Assembly (NCBI GenBank): GCA_947501045.1
Contig: CANMUI010000010.1
Location: 1-64,000 of the forward strand
DNA: 64,000 nt
DNA from: an uncultured Psychrobacter sp.
Lineage (GTDB): Bacteria; Pseudomonadota; Gammaproteobacteria; Pseudomonadales; Moraxellaceae
Direction of reading: 5' to 3'
Below, piece after piece: positions 53,301-62,364 of this stretch (within the stretch, counting starts at the first letter, position 1; each line of letters opens with the position of its first letter). The notes under the pieces were generated by a model that saw only the letters and a program-made list of their open reading frames with translations, was not told the DNA's origin and searched no databases. Made by a program: the position numbers and the translations under genes.

Positions 53301-56255
53301 ATGGCAGGCTTTAATTTCGAACCAAATCTACCTCATCAAGAAAAGGCAATTATTGCGTTAATAAAGTCGTTTGCAAACGTAGAGTTTCATTCTTCAAACG
53401 ACTATACCATCAATCAATATATCAACCCTAAGATCAGTTTTAAAGCTATAGCGCTAGCCACTGATATTGAGCAAGTGCAAAAAGATAACGGTATATTTGG
53501 CACAGATAAACGCAGTGACGACCCTATATTTGATATATCAATGGAAACGGGTACAGGTAAGACCTATACCTATACCAAAACCATGTATGAGCTTAACAAA
53601 ATCTATGGGCTGTTTAAGTTTATCGTCGTCGTGCCTACTCTTTCTATTAAAGCTGGTACGGTAAACTTCCTAAAGAGTGACGCTTTGCGTGAGCACTTTC
53701 GCCATGATTTTCAAGGTGAATATCATGATAAGCAAATTGTCACTTACGTGGTTGAAAGCAAAAAAAGTAAGAAAGGCAAAAGATCCTATATGCCAGAGTC
53801 TGTGACTCAGTTTGTCAATTCCAGTCACGGTGACAAAAGTAAAATACACGTTTTGGTGATTAACCAAGGCATGATTAACTCACCTACTATTCAAGAAGAA
53901 AGATTTGATCGAGCATTGCTCGGAGAGAAATACGATCGCGCCATCGATGCGCTAGCAGGGGTCAATCCTGTCGTTATCATAGACGAGCCGCATAAGTTTC
54001 CACAAACTGGTAAAACTTGGCAAAGTATATCGAACTTAAAAGCACAGTTCACGCTACGCTATGGTGCAACTTTCAACGATGAGTATAAAAACCTCATTTA
54101 CCATCTAACGGCTGTTGATGCCTTTAACCAAGACCTTGTGAAGGGTGTAATGGCTTATATTGAAACCATGTCAGGCAATGATAATGCTAAGCTAACACTG
54201 AAGTCTTTAGATGGTAAAGAGGCTGTCTTTGAACTCAGTGAAAATGGCGTGAAGACCCGTCATACGTTAAGAAATAACGACTCACTATCTAGTATTCATT
54301 CAGCGATACACAGCTTAAATATTGAGAAGCTGAATAAAACAACGCTTGTACTCAGTAATGGTATCGAGCTTAAAAAAGGCGAGAGTATCAACCCATACTC
54401 TTATCTTGAGTCTCTTCAAGACAGTATGATTCAAAAGGCTATCAAAGAGCACTTTAAACTGGAGCGAGAGCTGCTTACTCGCAGTCCACGCATCAAACCG
54501 TTAACGCTGTTCTTTATTGATGATATCGAGGGTTATAGAGACGGTAATGAGCTCGCTGGCAGTTTAAAAACACAATTTGAGACTTGGGTCCTAGCAATAG
54601 CTAAGTCCTATCTTGCTAAAGAAACAGATCCATTCTATAAGCAGTATTTACAGCGGACTATTAAAGATATCAGTCTGACCCATGGTGGCTACTTCTCAAA
54701 AGACAACACAGGTAATGACGAAAAAATCGAAGCTGAGATTAACGAAATTTTGCATGATAAAGAAAGTTTATTGTCACTAGATAATCCAAGGCGCTTTATC
54801 TTTTCTAAATGGACGTTGCGTGAGGGATGGGATAATCCAAACGTTTTTCAAATTTGTAAGCTCCGATCAAGTGGTAGTACGACCTCTAAACTACAGGAGG
54901 TAGGGCGAGGCTTGCGCTTGCCTGTCAATGAGCATATGGCGAGAGAGAAGACTGATGACTTTCGCTTAAACTATTATGTCGACTTTACGGAAAAGGATTT
55001 TGTAGAAGAGCTGACTCAAGAGATTAATGAAACCTCTGCTTCAGAAGTAGTGCCAGAAGAGCTGAGCAATGAGTTAGTTGAGCAAATCAAAAATCATTAT
55101 GAAGTGAGTAAAAGAGAGCTCAGCAATCAACTTTATGACCAAAACTTAATTGATGATGACGAGAAGTTCTTGGAGGGTGGTTATCAAGCCCTTAAAGACC
55201 TATATCCCAACGCTTTTGCTCAGAAGCTGAAAAAAGATAAGGTTGTCGATAAGAGTAAAACAGATACGAAAAACAAAACTAAGGTTAGAATTGGTAAATA
55301 CGAAGAACTCAAGGAACTATGGGAGTTGATCAATCAGCGTGCTATTTTAGAATACCAGTTTGAAGATGAGGTCAATTTCTACGAAAACCTGCTTATGGAC
55401 TATCTGAAGCAAGAGATTGCTGCTAATAACTTCAGTAAGACTGGGCTCGTAACAAAAGTATCGAAGCTTCATATTCATAATAATCAAGCTGGTTATCAGA
55501 GCGTATATGATGATGAGGATGACTTCGCAAAAATTAGCACCATGAGTTACGGCAGTTTTTTACGCCAGTTATCTGAAAAAACGTATATAAAACTGCCAAC
55601 CTTACATAAAGCGTTCGTTACTCTCAGACATCTAAAAGACAAAGGTGAACAGGGTCTAGATATTAATGACTACTTGAACATCCAAACTATCCGTAAGTTT
55701 GCTGACGGGATAAAACTCTATTTGTTCCAAAATGCTATGCAGAAGTTTGAAATAGGCTATAACATCATATCTAATCAAGTTCATCCTACCAGCTATACAG
55801 ATTCAACTGGCTCACCTTTACTCGAGTTAAAATCAGGTCAGCTAGGTGTTCAATATGATGAAGGTAAGCCTAGTGATGATTTTCTTTTTGAAAATGTTTT
55901 CTATGACTCACCTTTAGAAAAGCAGAATATTAAAGAGCAGATAAAGCATGTGACAGTATTTAGTAAGATCCCTCGCAATTCAATTAGAATACCGATAGCT
56001 GGAGGTGGTACTTACTCACCTGATTTTGCTTATGTCATTGAAACTGAAAAAGGTCAAACGCTAAATTTAATTATTGAGACCAAAGATACCAGCTCATCTG
56101 ATAATCTGAGAGCAGAGGAAAGCCGTAAGATTAAGCATGCTGAGCGGTTGTTTAATCAGATGGAATCAGATGGATTGAGTGTAAGTTTTAGTACTCAGTT
56201 TCAAGGTGACTTGATTAAGGATATTATTAATAAAGCACTAGAACATGATAGCTAA
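53301..56255 (+). CDS. res: Type III restriction enzyme subunit (Res)
   Basis: ATP-dependent restriction subunit, 984 residues. SF2 helicase core: Walker A METGTGKT at 81-88, DEPH box at 228-231, C-terminal helicase motif LQEVGRGLRLPV near 530. The nuclease domain is at the end: PD at 907-908 and E926-T-K928 (YSPDFAYVIE ... LIIETKDT), a full PD-(D/E)XK site. Lies 47 nt after mod in the same direction. All key motifs are intact, so the system looks functional. Confidence 0.95.
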   Translation: MAGFNFEPNLPHQEKAIIALIKSFANVEFHSSNDYTINQYINPKISFKAIALATDIEQVQKDNGIFGTDKRSDDPIFDISMETGTGKTYTYTKTMYELNKIYGLFKFIVVVPTLSIKAGTVNFLKSDALREHFRHDFQGEYHDKQIVTYVVESKKSKKGKRSYMPESVTQFVNSSHGDKSKIHVLVINQGMINSPTIQEERFDRALLGEKYDRAIDALAGVNPVVIIDEPHKFPQTGKTWQSISNLKAQFTLRYGATFNDEYKNLIYHLTAVDAFNQDLVKGVMAYIETMSGNDNAKLTLKSLDGKEAVFELSENGVKTRHTLRNNDSLSSIHSAIHSLNIEKLNKTTLVLSNGIELKKGESINPYSYLESLQDSMIQKAIKEHFKLERELLTRSPRIKPLTLFFIDDIEGYRDGNELAGSLKTQFETWVLAIAKSYLAKETDPFYKQYLQRTIKDISLTHGGYFSKDNTGNDEKIEAEINEILHDKESLLSLDNPRRFIFSKWTLREGWDNPNVFQICKLRSSGSTTSKLQEVGRGLRLPVNEHMAREKTDDFRLNYYVDFTEKDFVEELTQEINETSASEVVPEELSNELVEQIKNHYEVSKRELSNQLYDQNLIDDDEKFLEGGYQALKDLYPNAFAQKLKKDKVVDKSKTDTKNKTKVRIGKYEELKELWELINQRAILEYQFEDEVNFYENLLMDYLKQEIAANNFSKTGLVTKVSKLHIHNNQAGYQSVYDDEDDFAKISTMSYGSFLRQLSEKTYIKLPTLHKAFVTLRHLKDKGEQGLDINDYLNIQTIRKFADGIKLYLFQNAMQKFEIGYNIISNQVHPTSYTDSTGSPLLELKSGQLGVQYDEGKPSDDFLFENVFYDSPLEKQNIKEQIKHVTVFSKIPRNSIRIPIAGGGTYSPDFAYVIETEKGQTLNLIIETKDTSSSDNLRAEESRKIKHAERLFNQMESDGLSVSFSTQFQGDLIKDIINKALEHDS

Positions 56256-56267
56256 GTGATTATGCGC

Positions 56268-56296
56268 TTGATGCTTGATTTTATTTATTATATATA
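56268..56296 (+). promoter_or_regulatory. Candidate promoter of the two-RT operon
   Basis: -35 TTGATG (56268-56273), 17-bp spacer, -10 TATATA (56291-56296). The transcript leader would be about 85 nt and contains a 7-bp hairpin (56330-56336/56345-56351). It starts 12 nt after the res stop and makes the RT system an independent unit. Confidence 0.55.
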
Positions 56297-56386
56297 CGTA
56301 TGTAGATTTAAAAAAATTGAAAATCAAGAATTTCTCTTCGACGCGAGAAATATCTAATAATTGACATGCATATTTGAGTAATAAAC

Positions 56387-57631
56387 ATGGAATACCAAGC
56401 ATTTAGCACTTATAGATTAAACAAAGTTATTCGTAAAAGCGATTTCCAGAGTGTATCTGTGGCAGATCACAATATATACCGCAAAAAATTACTACAAGAA
56501 GCAACTGAAAGCGTTAGAAGTAACTTCTCAGATGTTGCTAATCCTTTATCATCTTTTAAATTAGACGGCAATAAAGTATATAAAATAGACAAACATCATC
56601 ACCGCTTAATAGAAAGAAATCTAACGTCGAATCTTAATAGCATTAGTGGTAAGGAAGCGCCTAATCGTGTGAGTATTATGAAAAACTTAAAGCTATTATT
56701 AATGGAGGATGTTCCATATAGAATTTATAGGTGGGATATTACAAAGTTTTTTGAGTCTTTTGATAATGTAGAAGTAGAAAAATTCATAAACCAAATTCCT
56801 AATTTAAGCCCTCAAAGTAAAAGGCTGCTTTGCTCTTTCTTAGAAAAACACAAGACTTTAGGTGGTACTGGGACTCCCCGAGGCTTATCTTTAAGCTCTG
56901 TTCTTACAGAATTAATGATGTGTGAATTTGACAGTGAAATCTCTGCTCACTCTGATACATTCTTCTATGCAAGATACGTAGATGACATCATAATTATTAC
57001 TTCAGCTAATGAAATCAACCAAAGATTTAGGCATTCAGCTGAAAACATTTTACCTAAAGGCCTAAAGTTTAATGAATTAAAGTCTAAAGAGTCTCCGATA
57101 ATTGGTAAAAGCCCTTCAGCTAGAAGGCAAAATGATAGATTTATATATAGTTTCGAGTACTTAGGATATAAAATTAGTATTAAAAAAAGAACTAATAAAG
57201 ATAAACATAGAATTATTGATATTGACATGGCTGACAAGAAGGTTAAGAAATATAAAAAACGTTTATCACGAGTATTCTATGACTTTGCAAAAAACGGTAA
57301 CACAGAACTGCTTATTGATAGGCTGAGATTTTTAACTAAAAACTTTAAGGTTTATAACCAACATCTAGAGAGAACTAAGCTTTCGGGTATTTATTATAAC
57401 TATCCTGCTATACAAGGCAACATGTCAAATTTAAAGGATCTGGATGGCTTTGTTAGAGCATTAGTGCTCGGACAAAAAGGACGGCTAGGTGCTTTACTGA
57501 AAAATAAATTAAACTCAAGTTTAAAGAGTAGAATACTAGCTAATAGCTTTGTTAAAGGCCATAAAGATGTAGCTTTTGTCACTTTTCGTCCCGAAAGAGT
57601 TGGTCAAATAAAACGTTGTTGGGACTATTAG
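56387..57631 (+). CDS. drt3a: Defence-associated reverse transcriptase, Drt3a-like (UG3)
   Basis: 414 residues. Palm motifs: Asp117 in YRWDITKFFESFD (motif A), GGTGTPRGLSLSSVLTELMM near 160-180 (motif B), YVDD at 197-200 (motif C), and the SFEYLGYKISIKK strand near 257 (motif D/E). There is no maturase, HNH or protease domain, and no retron-type YADD. Size, compactness and a second RT gene 10 nt downstream fit the DRT type 3 pair (UG3+UG8). In the published model, as I recall it, Drt3a copies an ACACAC template in the ncRNA into poly(GT). AT-rich, unlike the chromosomal genes. Confidence 0.85.
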   Translation: MEYQAFSTYRLNKVIRKSDFQSVSVADHNIYRKKLLQEATESVRSNFSDVANPLSSFKLDGNKVYKIDKHHHRLIERNLTSNLNSISGKEAPNRVSIMKNLKLLLMEDVPYRIYRWDITKFFESFDNVEVEKFINQIPNLSPQSKRLLCSFLEKHKTLGGTGTPRGLSLSSVLTELMMCEFDSEISAHSDTFFYARYVDDIIIITSANEINQRFRHSAENILPKGLKFNELKSKESPIIGKSPSARRQNDRFIYSFEYLGYKISIKKRTNKDKHRIIDIDMADKKVKKYKKRLSRVFYDFAKNGNTELLIDRLRFLTKNFKVYNQHLERTKLSGIYYNYPAIQGNMSNLKDLDGFVRALVLGQKGRLGALLKNKLNSSLKSRILANSFVKGHKDVAFVTFRPERVGQIKRCWDY

Positions 57632-57641
57632 GAATAGTAGA

Positions 57642-59618
57642 ATGTCAGCTAAAAAATATATAGAAAAAAGTGACTACACAAGAGTGCTTTTAACAGAAAC
57701 ACTACCTTATGAGACTCCAATAATATTCTCAAACGATGGACTATATGAACGAATAAAATGTATTAATGACTTTTCAGAATTCGAGAAAAAACTAGTTAGA
57801 CTGCTAATCTATGGTGAAAAACCTACAAGTAATAGGAAAAATAAGCAAATAAAGCCGACTAAACCCTACCTTTATAAAATATGTAAAGATAGTATTAATT
57901 TTAGAAGGTTAGCTTTGTTACACCCTATCTCACAGTATCAAACAAAATTATTTTATGAAAAATATGCAAGTCTAATCCTTTATTATTGTTCGATTAGTCC
58001 AGCATCTATTAGATCTCCAAAAGGTATCGCAAGCACTTTTTATACAAAAGGATTATGGGAAAATCTATATCAATATAAGGAGAATCAAGTCTCTTCAGTT
58101 GAAAAAGATGCTCTTGTAAAACATATGCCATCTTTCTTTTCATATAATGGGTATGACCGTCTTTACAAGTTCTTCAACTCTTCGGAGTATTTCAAGTTAG
58201 AGCAAAGATTTAGAGTGCAAATGAGTTTAGACGTTTCTAAGTGTTTTGATAGTATTTATACTCATTCAATTGCTTGGGCAACGAAAGATAAAGCTTTTAC
58301 TAAGGATAACTTAAATAGAAACGCATTTGGTGATGCTTTTGATACACTCATTCGTCATGGTAACGACAATGAAACTAATGGCATACCTATAGGCCCTGAA
58401 GTAAGTAGAGTTTTTTCTGAAATTATTTTCCAAAAAATTGATTTACTAACTATAGAAAAACTTAAATCAGAAGACATTGATTTAAAATTTGATATTAACT
58501 ACGTTTTCAAACGATATGTAGATGATGTTTATATCTTTGCAGATAATCAAGAAACAGCTGAAAAAATATATGCGATTTACTCAGATAGTTTAGTCAGTTT
58601 TAACTTACATACAAATGTAAGTAAGTCGTCAACTATGACTCGCCCTTTTGCAAGTAGCAAGTCTAGGTTGATGCACGAAATGAGCAGTTTATCGAATAAC
58701 TTTTTTGATAAGTTCTTAGAGGTTGATGAGTTAAGGAAATTAAAACCAAAGAAAATTTACAAGTCTTCGAGACTTGTAAAGTCATTTATAGAGTCTATTA
58801 AGGTCTTATGTGTTCATAATAATGTTGGATACGATGAAATTTCATCATTTGTCATATCGTCTTTAACAAATCGTGTTAAGCGATTAATCGATATAAACGA
58901 AGTGATAAATGAAGAAAAAAGTAATTATTACCATGTACTGAAAACGATTATTGAAGTAGCCTTTTTTCTATATGAAGTAGCACCTTCTGTAGGCGCGTCT
59001 TATAAACTAAGTACAATGATCATATTTATAATAAGGTTTTGTAAACACTATAGTTTGTACGAAGAAGAAATTGCTCTCAAAATTTTCGGACTTACTAATG
59101 ATTTGATGCTGAATGAGTCAGACAGAATGCAATCTATGTCTCTCGAAGGATTTATTCATTTAGAGTTTCTTAATATACTTCTGGCGGTTAGAGAGTTAGG
59201 AGATTTATATTTGTTACCAGAAACAACACTAAAAAAGCTGTTTCTTAATCAAGCAGAGTTGTCTTACTTCACAGTTACCTCATGTCTTTTCTATATAAAA
59301 GATGATAGTAAATATGCCACTATTCGATTAGAACTTATTAATTACATTAATAAAAAATTATCTAATTTAGAGGATATTACTATTAATAGTGAGAAAGCTT
59401 ACTTATTACTAGATATTCTAAGCTGCCCTTATATTCCTAATAATGATAGCGAAAAATTAGTACAGGAAGTAGCTTCGTTATTAAAAACAAGCTTAAATAA
59501 TAGTGAAATAAGTAATCTTAGTCATTCTTTTAAAAGTCAACGCTGGCATACTGATTGGAATAATGTAGACTTGCTCAATTTGTTAGAAAAGAAAGAGTTG
59601 AAGCAATCATATTCATAG
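57642..59618 (+). CDS. drt3b: Defence-associated reverse transcriptase, Drt3b-like (UG8)
   Basis: 658 residues. Motif A Asp197 in MSLDVSKCFDSIYTHS, motif B NETNGIPIGPEVSRVFSEIIF near 245-265, motif C YVDD at 292-295 followed by VYIFADN. The N-terminal 190 residues and the C-terminal 330 residues are additional helical parts (the C-terminus resembles a long alpha-repeat). Starts 10 nt after drt3a. As I recall published work, Drt3b makes the complementary poly(AC) strand without a nucleic-acid template. Both catalytic Asp pairs are intact, so activity is expected. Confidence 0.83.
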   Translation: MSAKKYIEKSDYTRVLLTETLPYETPIIFSNDGLYERIKCINDFSEFEKKLVRLLIYGEKPTSNRKNKQIKPTKPYLYKICKDSINFRRLALLHPISQYQTKLFYEKYASLILYYCSISPASIRSPKGIASTFYTKGLWENLYQYKENQVSSVEKDALVKHMPSFFSYNGYDRLYKFFNSSEYFKLEQRFRVQMSLDVSKCFDSIYTHSIAWATKDKAFTKDNLNRNAFGDAFDTLIRHGNDNETNGIPIGPEVSRVFSEIIFQKIDLLTIEKLKSEDIDLKFDINYVFKRYVDDVYIFADNQETAEKIYAIYSDSLVSFNLHTNVSKSSTMTRPFASSKSRLMHEMSSLSNNFFDKFLEVDELRKLKPKKIYKSSRLVKSFIESIKVLCVHNNVGYDEISSFVISSLTNRVKRLIDINEVINEEKSNYYHVLKTIIEVAFFLYEVAPSVGASYKLSTMIIFIIRFCKHYSLYEEEIALKIFGLTNDLMLNESDRMQSMSLEGFIHLEFLNILLAVRELGDLYLLPETTLKKLFLNQAELSYFTVTSCLFYIKDDSKYATIRLELINYINKKLSNLEDITINSEKAYLLLDILSCPYIPNNDSEKLVQEVASLLKTSLNNSEISNLSHSFKSQRWHTDWNNVDLLNLLEKKELKQSYS

Positions 59619-59633
59619 GGTACTATTTAAAAC

Positions 59634-59763
59634 GAAGCATCCTCTCAACATAATCGCTTTCACAGGATTGTGATTATATACGACGATAAGCTAAAAGTCG
59701 TATTATCTGTCTCAACGAATGAGTGTTAGTTTTCATAATAACCACACACCCAGAGGATGCTTC
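59634..59763 (+). ncRNA. Candidate DRT3 non-coding RNA with ACACAC template
   Basis: A 130-nt segment starting 15 nt after the drt3b stop is closed by a perfect 12-bp inverted repeat (59634-59645/59752-59763). Inside: a hairpin ATAAT...ATTAT with CACA/TGTG on top (about 59650-59677), a perfect 7-bp stem (59678-59684/59697-59703), a CTCA/TGAG hairpin (59711-59723), and then the single-stranded AAC-CACACAC-CC segment, with ACACAC at 59744-59749 directly 5' of the closing strand. This agrees with the ncRNA reported for DRT3. The exact ends are unknown. Confidence 0.75.
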
Positions 59764-59801
59764 CACTCTTAATTCCCCAAAACTCTAAAGAGCATTGTAA
59801 T

Positions 59802-60011
59802 TCAAACTAACTCTTGAATCTCAATGCCCAGCGCATCACAGATCTCATACGCCTTTTTAAGAGTAACATTCTTCTCTCCACGCTCGATATTTCCCATATA
59901 ACTTCGATCAATACCTGCCATCTCTGCCAGCATTTCTTGAGATATTCCTTTGCTTCTGCGCACATCACGGATACGCTTTCCAAAGGCTATCATGCGTTCA
60001 TCTGTCTTCAT
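59802..60011 (-). CDS. XRE-family helix-turn-helix regulator
   Basis: About 69 residues from ATG 60011 (MKTDERMIAFGKRIRDVRR); a longer frame from 60038 begins with a weak leader. Classical HTH: GKRIRDVRRSKGISQEMLAEMAGIDRSYMGNIERGEKNVTLKKAYEICDALGIEI. It resembles restriction controller proteins and small phage repressors. Divergent from the zinc-ribbon gene, with an operator-like repeat between; it probably represses itself and that gene. Confidence 0.88.
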   Translation of the reverse strand: MKTDERMIAFGKRIRDVRRSKGISQEMLAEMAGIDRSYMGNIERGEKNVTLKKAYEICDALGIEIQELV

Positions 60012-60055
60012 CTCACTAACCGCTGCTAAAAATAGCAATACTCACAGTGGTGGGC

Positions 60056-60074
60056 TATAATATCCACGGGATAT
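60056..60074. promoter_or_regulatory. Divergent promoter with operator-like repeat
   Basis: A perfect -10 TATAAT for the plus strand at 60056-60061 (weak -35 TAGCAA at 60033-60038, 17-bp spacer). A perfect inverted repeat (ATATCC-acg-GGATAT, 60060-60074) overlaps it, placed where a dimeric XRE repressor would block initiation of the 60096 gene. Confidence 0.65.
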
Positions 60075-60095
60075 AGTCGGTATTAGTGGATAAGC

Positions 60096-61277
60096 ATGAA
60101 AACAAAATTAGAGTATCAGCAAGACATCGCAGAGCTTAATAAGCTGATCTGTGAGAAATACTGGCTGCGTAAAGGTAACGAACAAAATAAGTTTGTACAT
60201 ACATGCAAAGAGTTAGAGCAGATATTTGGCCTAAAGCACAAAGATATCTTTAAAATCGTCAAGGAAAGTGTTTATTTAGTTATATTCGACTGCCAGTGCA
60301 TAGACTGCGATATCACTAAGATTTGCCATACACGATCAGAGTTTAACCAGTTGAAGATAGATGCATGGCGATGCGATACATGTTGGAAATTTTTTCAGAA
60401 GAGAAGAAAGTGCATAGAAACAGAGGTGTTAGAATATGATAAAAAACAAGCATTACTTATTCATACAAATAATTATAAAGCCTCTCAATTAGTCAAAGCT
60501 CCTCTGTTAGATGAGATAGATGTCATCGATAGTCTCTTACTTGCAGCAGTTATTGAAAGTTTGGGGTCGCAGGATCTAAAGACTACAGTTTCTATAGATA
60601 GTAATTTTTTGCTACCACTATCCCCATTTTTTATTCTGGATGAAAAAATACTACAGCACCTTTTTAATTCAAATCTACTTATACCAAACATTGAAGATAG
60701 TTCAGACCATTTTAGCTTAGATAAGCAGCAGGAATTAAGAATCGATTATTACCGTGCAACCTTTAGCTTTGCTTATGATAGTGACAGTCTCATCAAAGTT
60801 CTTACAAGCGCTAAGACGAAAAACAATATTGATGTATTAATTAGTAGTAATAATTTCAGAAACTGGTGTCAGAGTATACAGCTAGTAGAATGCTTTAATT
60901 ATCTAGTAAATAGATCTAAATTAAATAATTTGGCTCCTTGTATTACTGAAAAGCTCATTAGTTTACTTATGTCCTGCTTAGCTAGTAGCTCTGTGTCTGA
61001 AATATTCTATATAATTTGGCGTGCTGTTGAAAGCGCTGCTGCATACTCACAAAAATTAGGAGTTACGAAAAAAGAAGCATCAGATACTATTTATAGTAAT
61101 ATAAAACACAATCATGGAAAAATATCTAATGGTAACTGGAAGGGTAGAGGGTGTAGACGTGATAGCGATTCTCCTCAGTCTGCTATAAGTATAATATTTT
61201 TTGATTATGTATTCGGAATTAGTGATTGTGGCTTTAACTTTACTTTTGATGAGCTAATCGGAAACGCTACTGCTTAA
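60096..61277 (+). CDS. Unknown zinc-ribbon protein, candidate defence gene
   Basis: 393 residues with no family I recognise. The N-terminal 60 residues are helical (EYQQDIAELNKLICEKYW...). A zinc ribbon is likely at 66-106: two CxxC knuckles, C68-x2-C71 and C93-x2-C96, plus C66, C77 and C106. The central part (about 130-330) is helical. Near 345-370 a basic/Gly block (KHNHGKISNGNWKGRGCRRDSDSP) precedes the C-terminal helix. Controlled by the divergent XRE gene and flanked by defence genes and the recombinase operon. Function unknown. Confidence 0.7.
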   Translation: MKTKLEYQQDIAELNKLICEKYWLRKGNEQNKFVHTCKELEQIFGLKHKDIFKIVKESVYLVIFDCQCIDCDITKICHTRSEFNQLKIDAWRCDTCWKFFQKRRKCIETEVLEYDKKQALLIHTNNYKASQLVKAPLLDEIDVIDSLLLAAVIESLGSQDLKTTVSIDSNFLLPLSPFFILDEKILQHLFNSNLLIPNIEDSSDHFSLDKQQELRIDYYRATFSFAYDSDSLIKVLTSAKTKNNIDVLISSNNFRNWCQSIQLVECFNYLVNRSKLNNLAPCITEKLISLLMSCLASSSVSEIFYIIWRAVESAAAYSQKLGVTKKEASDTIYSNIKHNHGKISNGNWKGRGCRRDSDSPQSAISIIFFDYVFGISDCGFNFTFDELIGNATA

Positions 61278-61354
61278 ATGAATATTCGAAAGAGGTGAAA
61301 TCTAGTTTATAGTACGTTACATTTCGATGTTGAATCTAAGTTACATAACAATGG

Positions 61355-61861
61355 TTATCTATCTGAATATAGAAGCTTGTCTTCTTTTAATGCTCGCAAT
61401 GCTTTTTTAGCTGTAGGTGGAGGAGTGCTAAGCATTTCCTGATAGGTAAGCTCTAAATTTTTCAGAAAGTAATCAGAAGGAGGTTGTCCAGAAAAGTCGT
61501 CTAGACTTGGTGTAAATTTGATACCGATAGCTTCACACATAGCTTTTTCTAAGCCTTGTGGCCTTGCTTCTACAAATTCAAAATGTTGTTGCTCTTCAGC
61601 TGTACGGCCACACTCAGTGTACCAATAACCAAAGTCGTCTAACAGTCTTCGTCTTTTGCCTGCTAAGCAATAATGAGACATTTCATGCAATAAGCTTCTT
61701 GGATAGTTGCTCTTAAAATATATAACTGCCTTACTATTCGCTTTAGGAGCTTGGAAGAATGGTTCTTCGGCACCGCCTTTTATATCTAGATCAGGAAAGA
61801 CTTCTGTAAATAACCTTATTAAACTCTGGCATAACATACTGTCGTCCGCATAACTACTCAT
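61355..61861 (-). CDS. epmC: Island-borne EF-P hydroxylase homologue
   Basis: 168 residues, complete. HExxH is intact (H59-E60-M-S-H63 in SLLHEMSHYCLAGKRRR), followed by DDFGYWYTECGRTAEEQQHFEFVEARPQGLE, the EpmC signature. It differs strongly from the chromosomal remnant at 48462-48800 (for example HYC against HWC, and an unrelated C-terminal tail), so it is not a recent duplication. It lies inside the island beside the recombinase genes and probably restores the activity lost through insertion. Confidence 0.87.
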   Translation of the reverse strand: MSSYADDSMLCQSLIRLFTEVFPDLDIKGGAEEPFFQAPKANSKAVIYFKSNYPRSLLHEMSHYCLAGKRRRLLDDFGYWYTECGRTAEEQQHFEFVEARPQGLEKAMCEAIGIKFTPSLDDFSGQPPSDYFLKNLELTYQEMLSTPPPTAKKALRALKEDKLLYSDR

Positions 61862-61941
61862 TTAAAAATCCTAATATGACTTAGTCTATAAAATCATGAT
61901 TAATATAAAAATACTTAAATATAAACCTTTTTAATTAAGCA

Positions 61942-62364
61942 TTATTTATCATTTTTGATAGAAGTTAGTGTAATATTTTGACTTTCGATCAACCCTGTCT
62001 CAAGTTCAAAGTTTCTTCTTACTACATTAAGGTATTCTGTCATCAATAAATCATATTCTTGTTTAAGCTGATTATATTGGTTTCTTGCTTTTAACTTTAA
62101 CTCTTTTTCATGCTGAAGTTTGGTAGCATGATTAGGGGCTACAGCCTCGTTTTCCTTGCGAATATTCTCAGCATCAGATATGGCTTCACATAGGGCTGGA
62201 TAACGCTCACTACGTACATAGCCTTTACCTCTACCAGCCTCTCGTCCTACAGCGTCTTTAGTAAATTTGAATCTTACGGAACTCGTATCAACATGCTTTG
62301 CCTCACCGCTTTTGAGGCGTTGAAGTGCATCCCAATATTCCTGCTCAATTTTACTGATTGTCAT
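61942..62364 (-). CDS. TnpC-like small recombination protein (Tn554 family)
   Basis: 140 residues. The N-terminal half has a basic putative DNA-binding part (SSVRFKFTKDAVGREAGRGKGYVRSERYPALCEAI); the C-terminal half is a coiled coil (KLQHEKELKLKARNQYNQLKQEYDLLMTEYL). The start overlaps the end of the large recombinase gene by 14 nt. Position and make-up fit the third gene (tnpC, DUF6262-like) of Tn554-type recombinase operons, which helps set the orientation or frequency of integration. Confidence 0.72.
   Translation of the reverse strand: MTISKIEQEYWDALQRLKSGEAKHVDTSSVRFKFTKDAVGREAGRGKGYVRSERYPALCEAISDAENIRKENEAVAPNHATKLQHEKELKLKARNQYNQLKQEYDLLMTEYLNVVRRNFELETGLIESQNITLTSIKNDK

Noticed and set aside
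56387..59618. Retron or group II intron as explanation of the two RTs
   Set aside because: No retron YADD or msr-msd-like inverted layout upstream, no maturase or HNH domain, and two RT genes in tandem, which fits DRT3 instead.
48462..61861. Two epmC copies caused by assembly duplication
   Set aside because: The two proteins are strongly diverged, with different C-termini and little shared DNA, so they are distinct genes.
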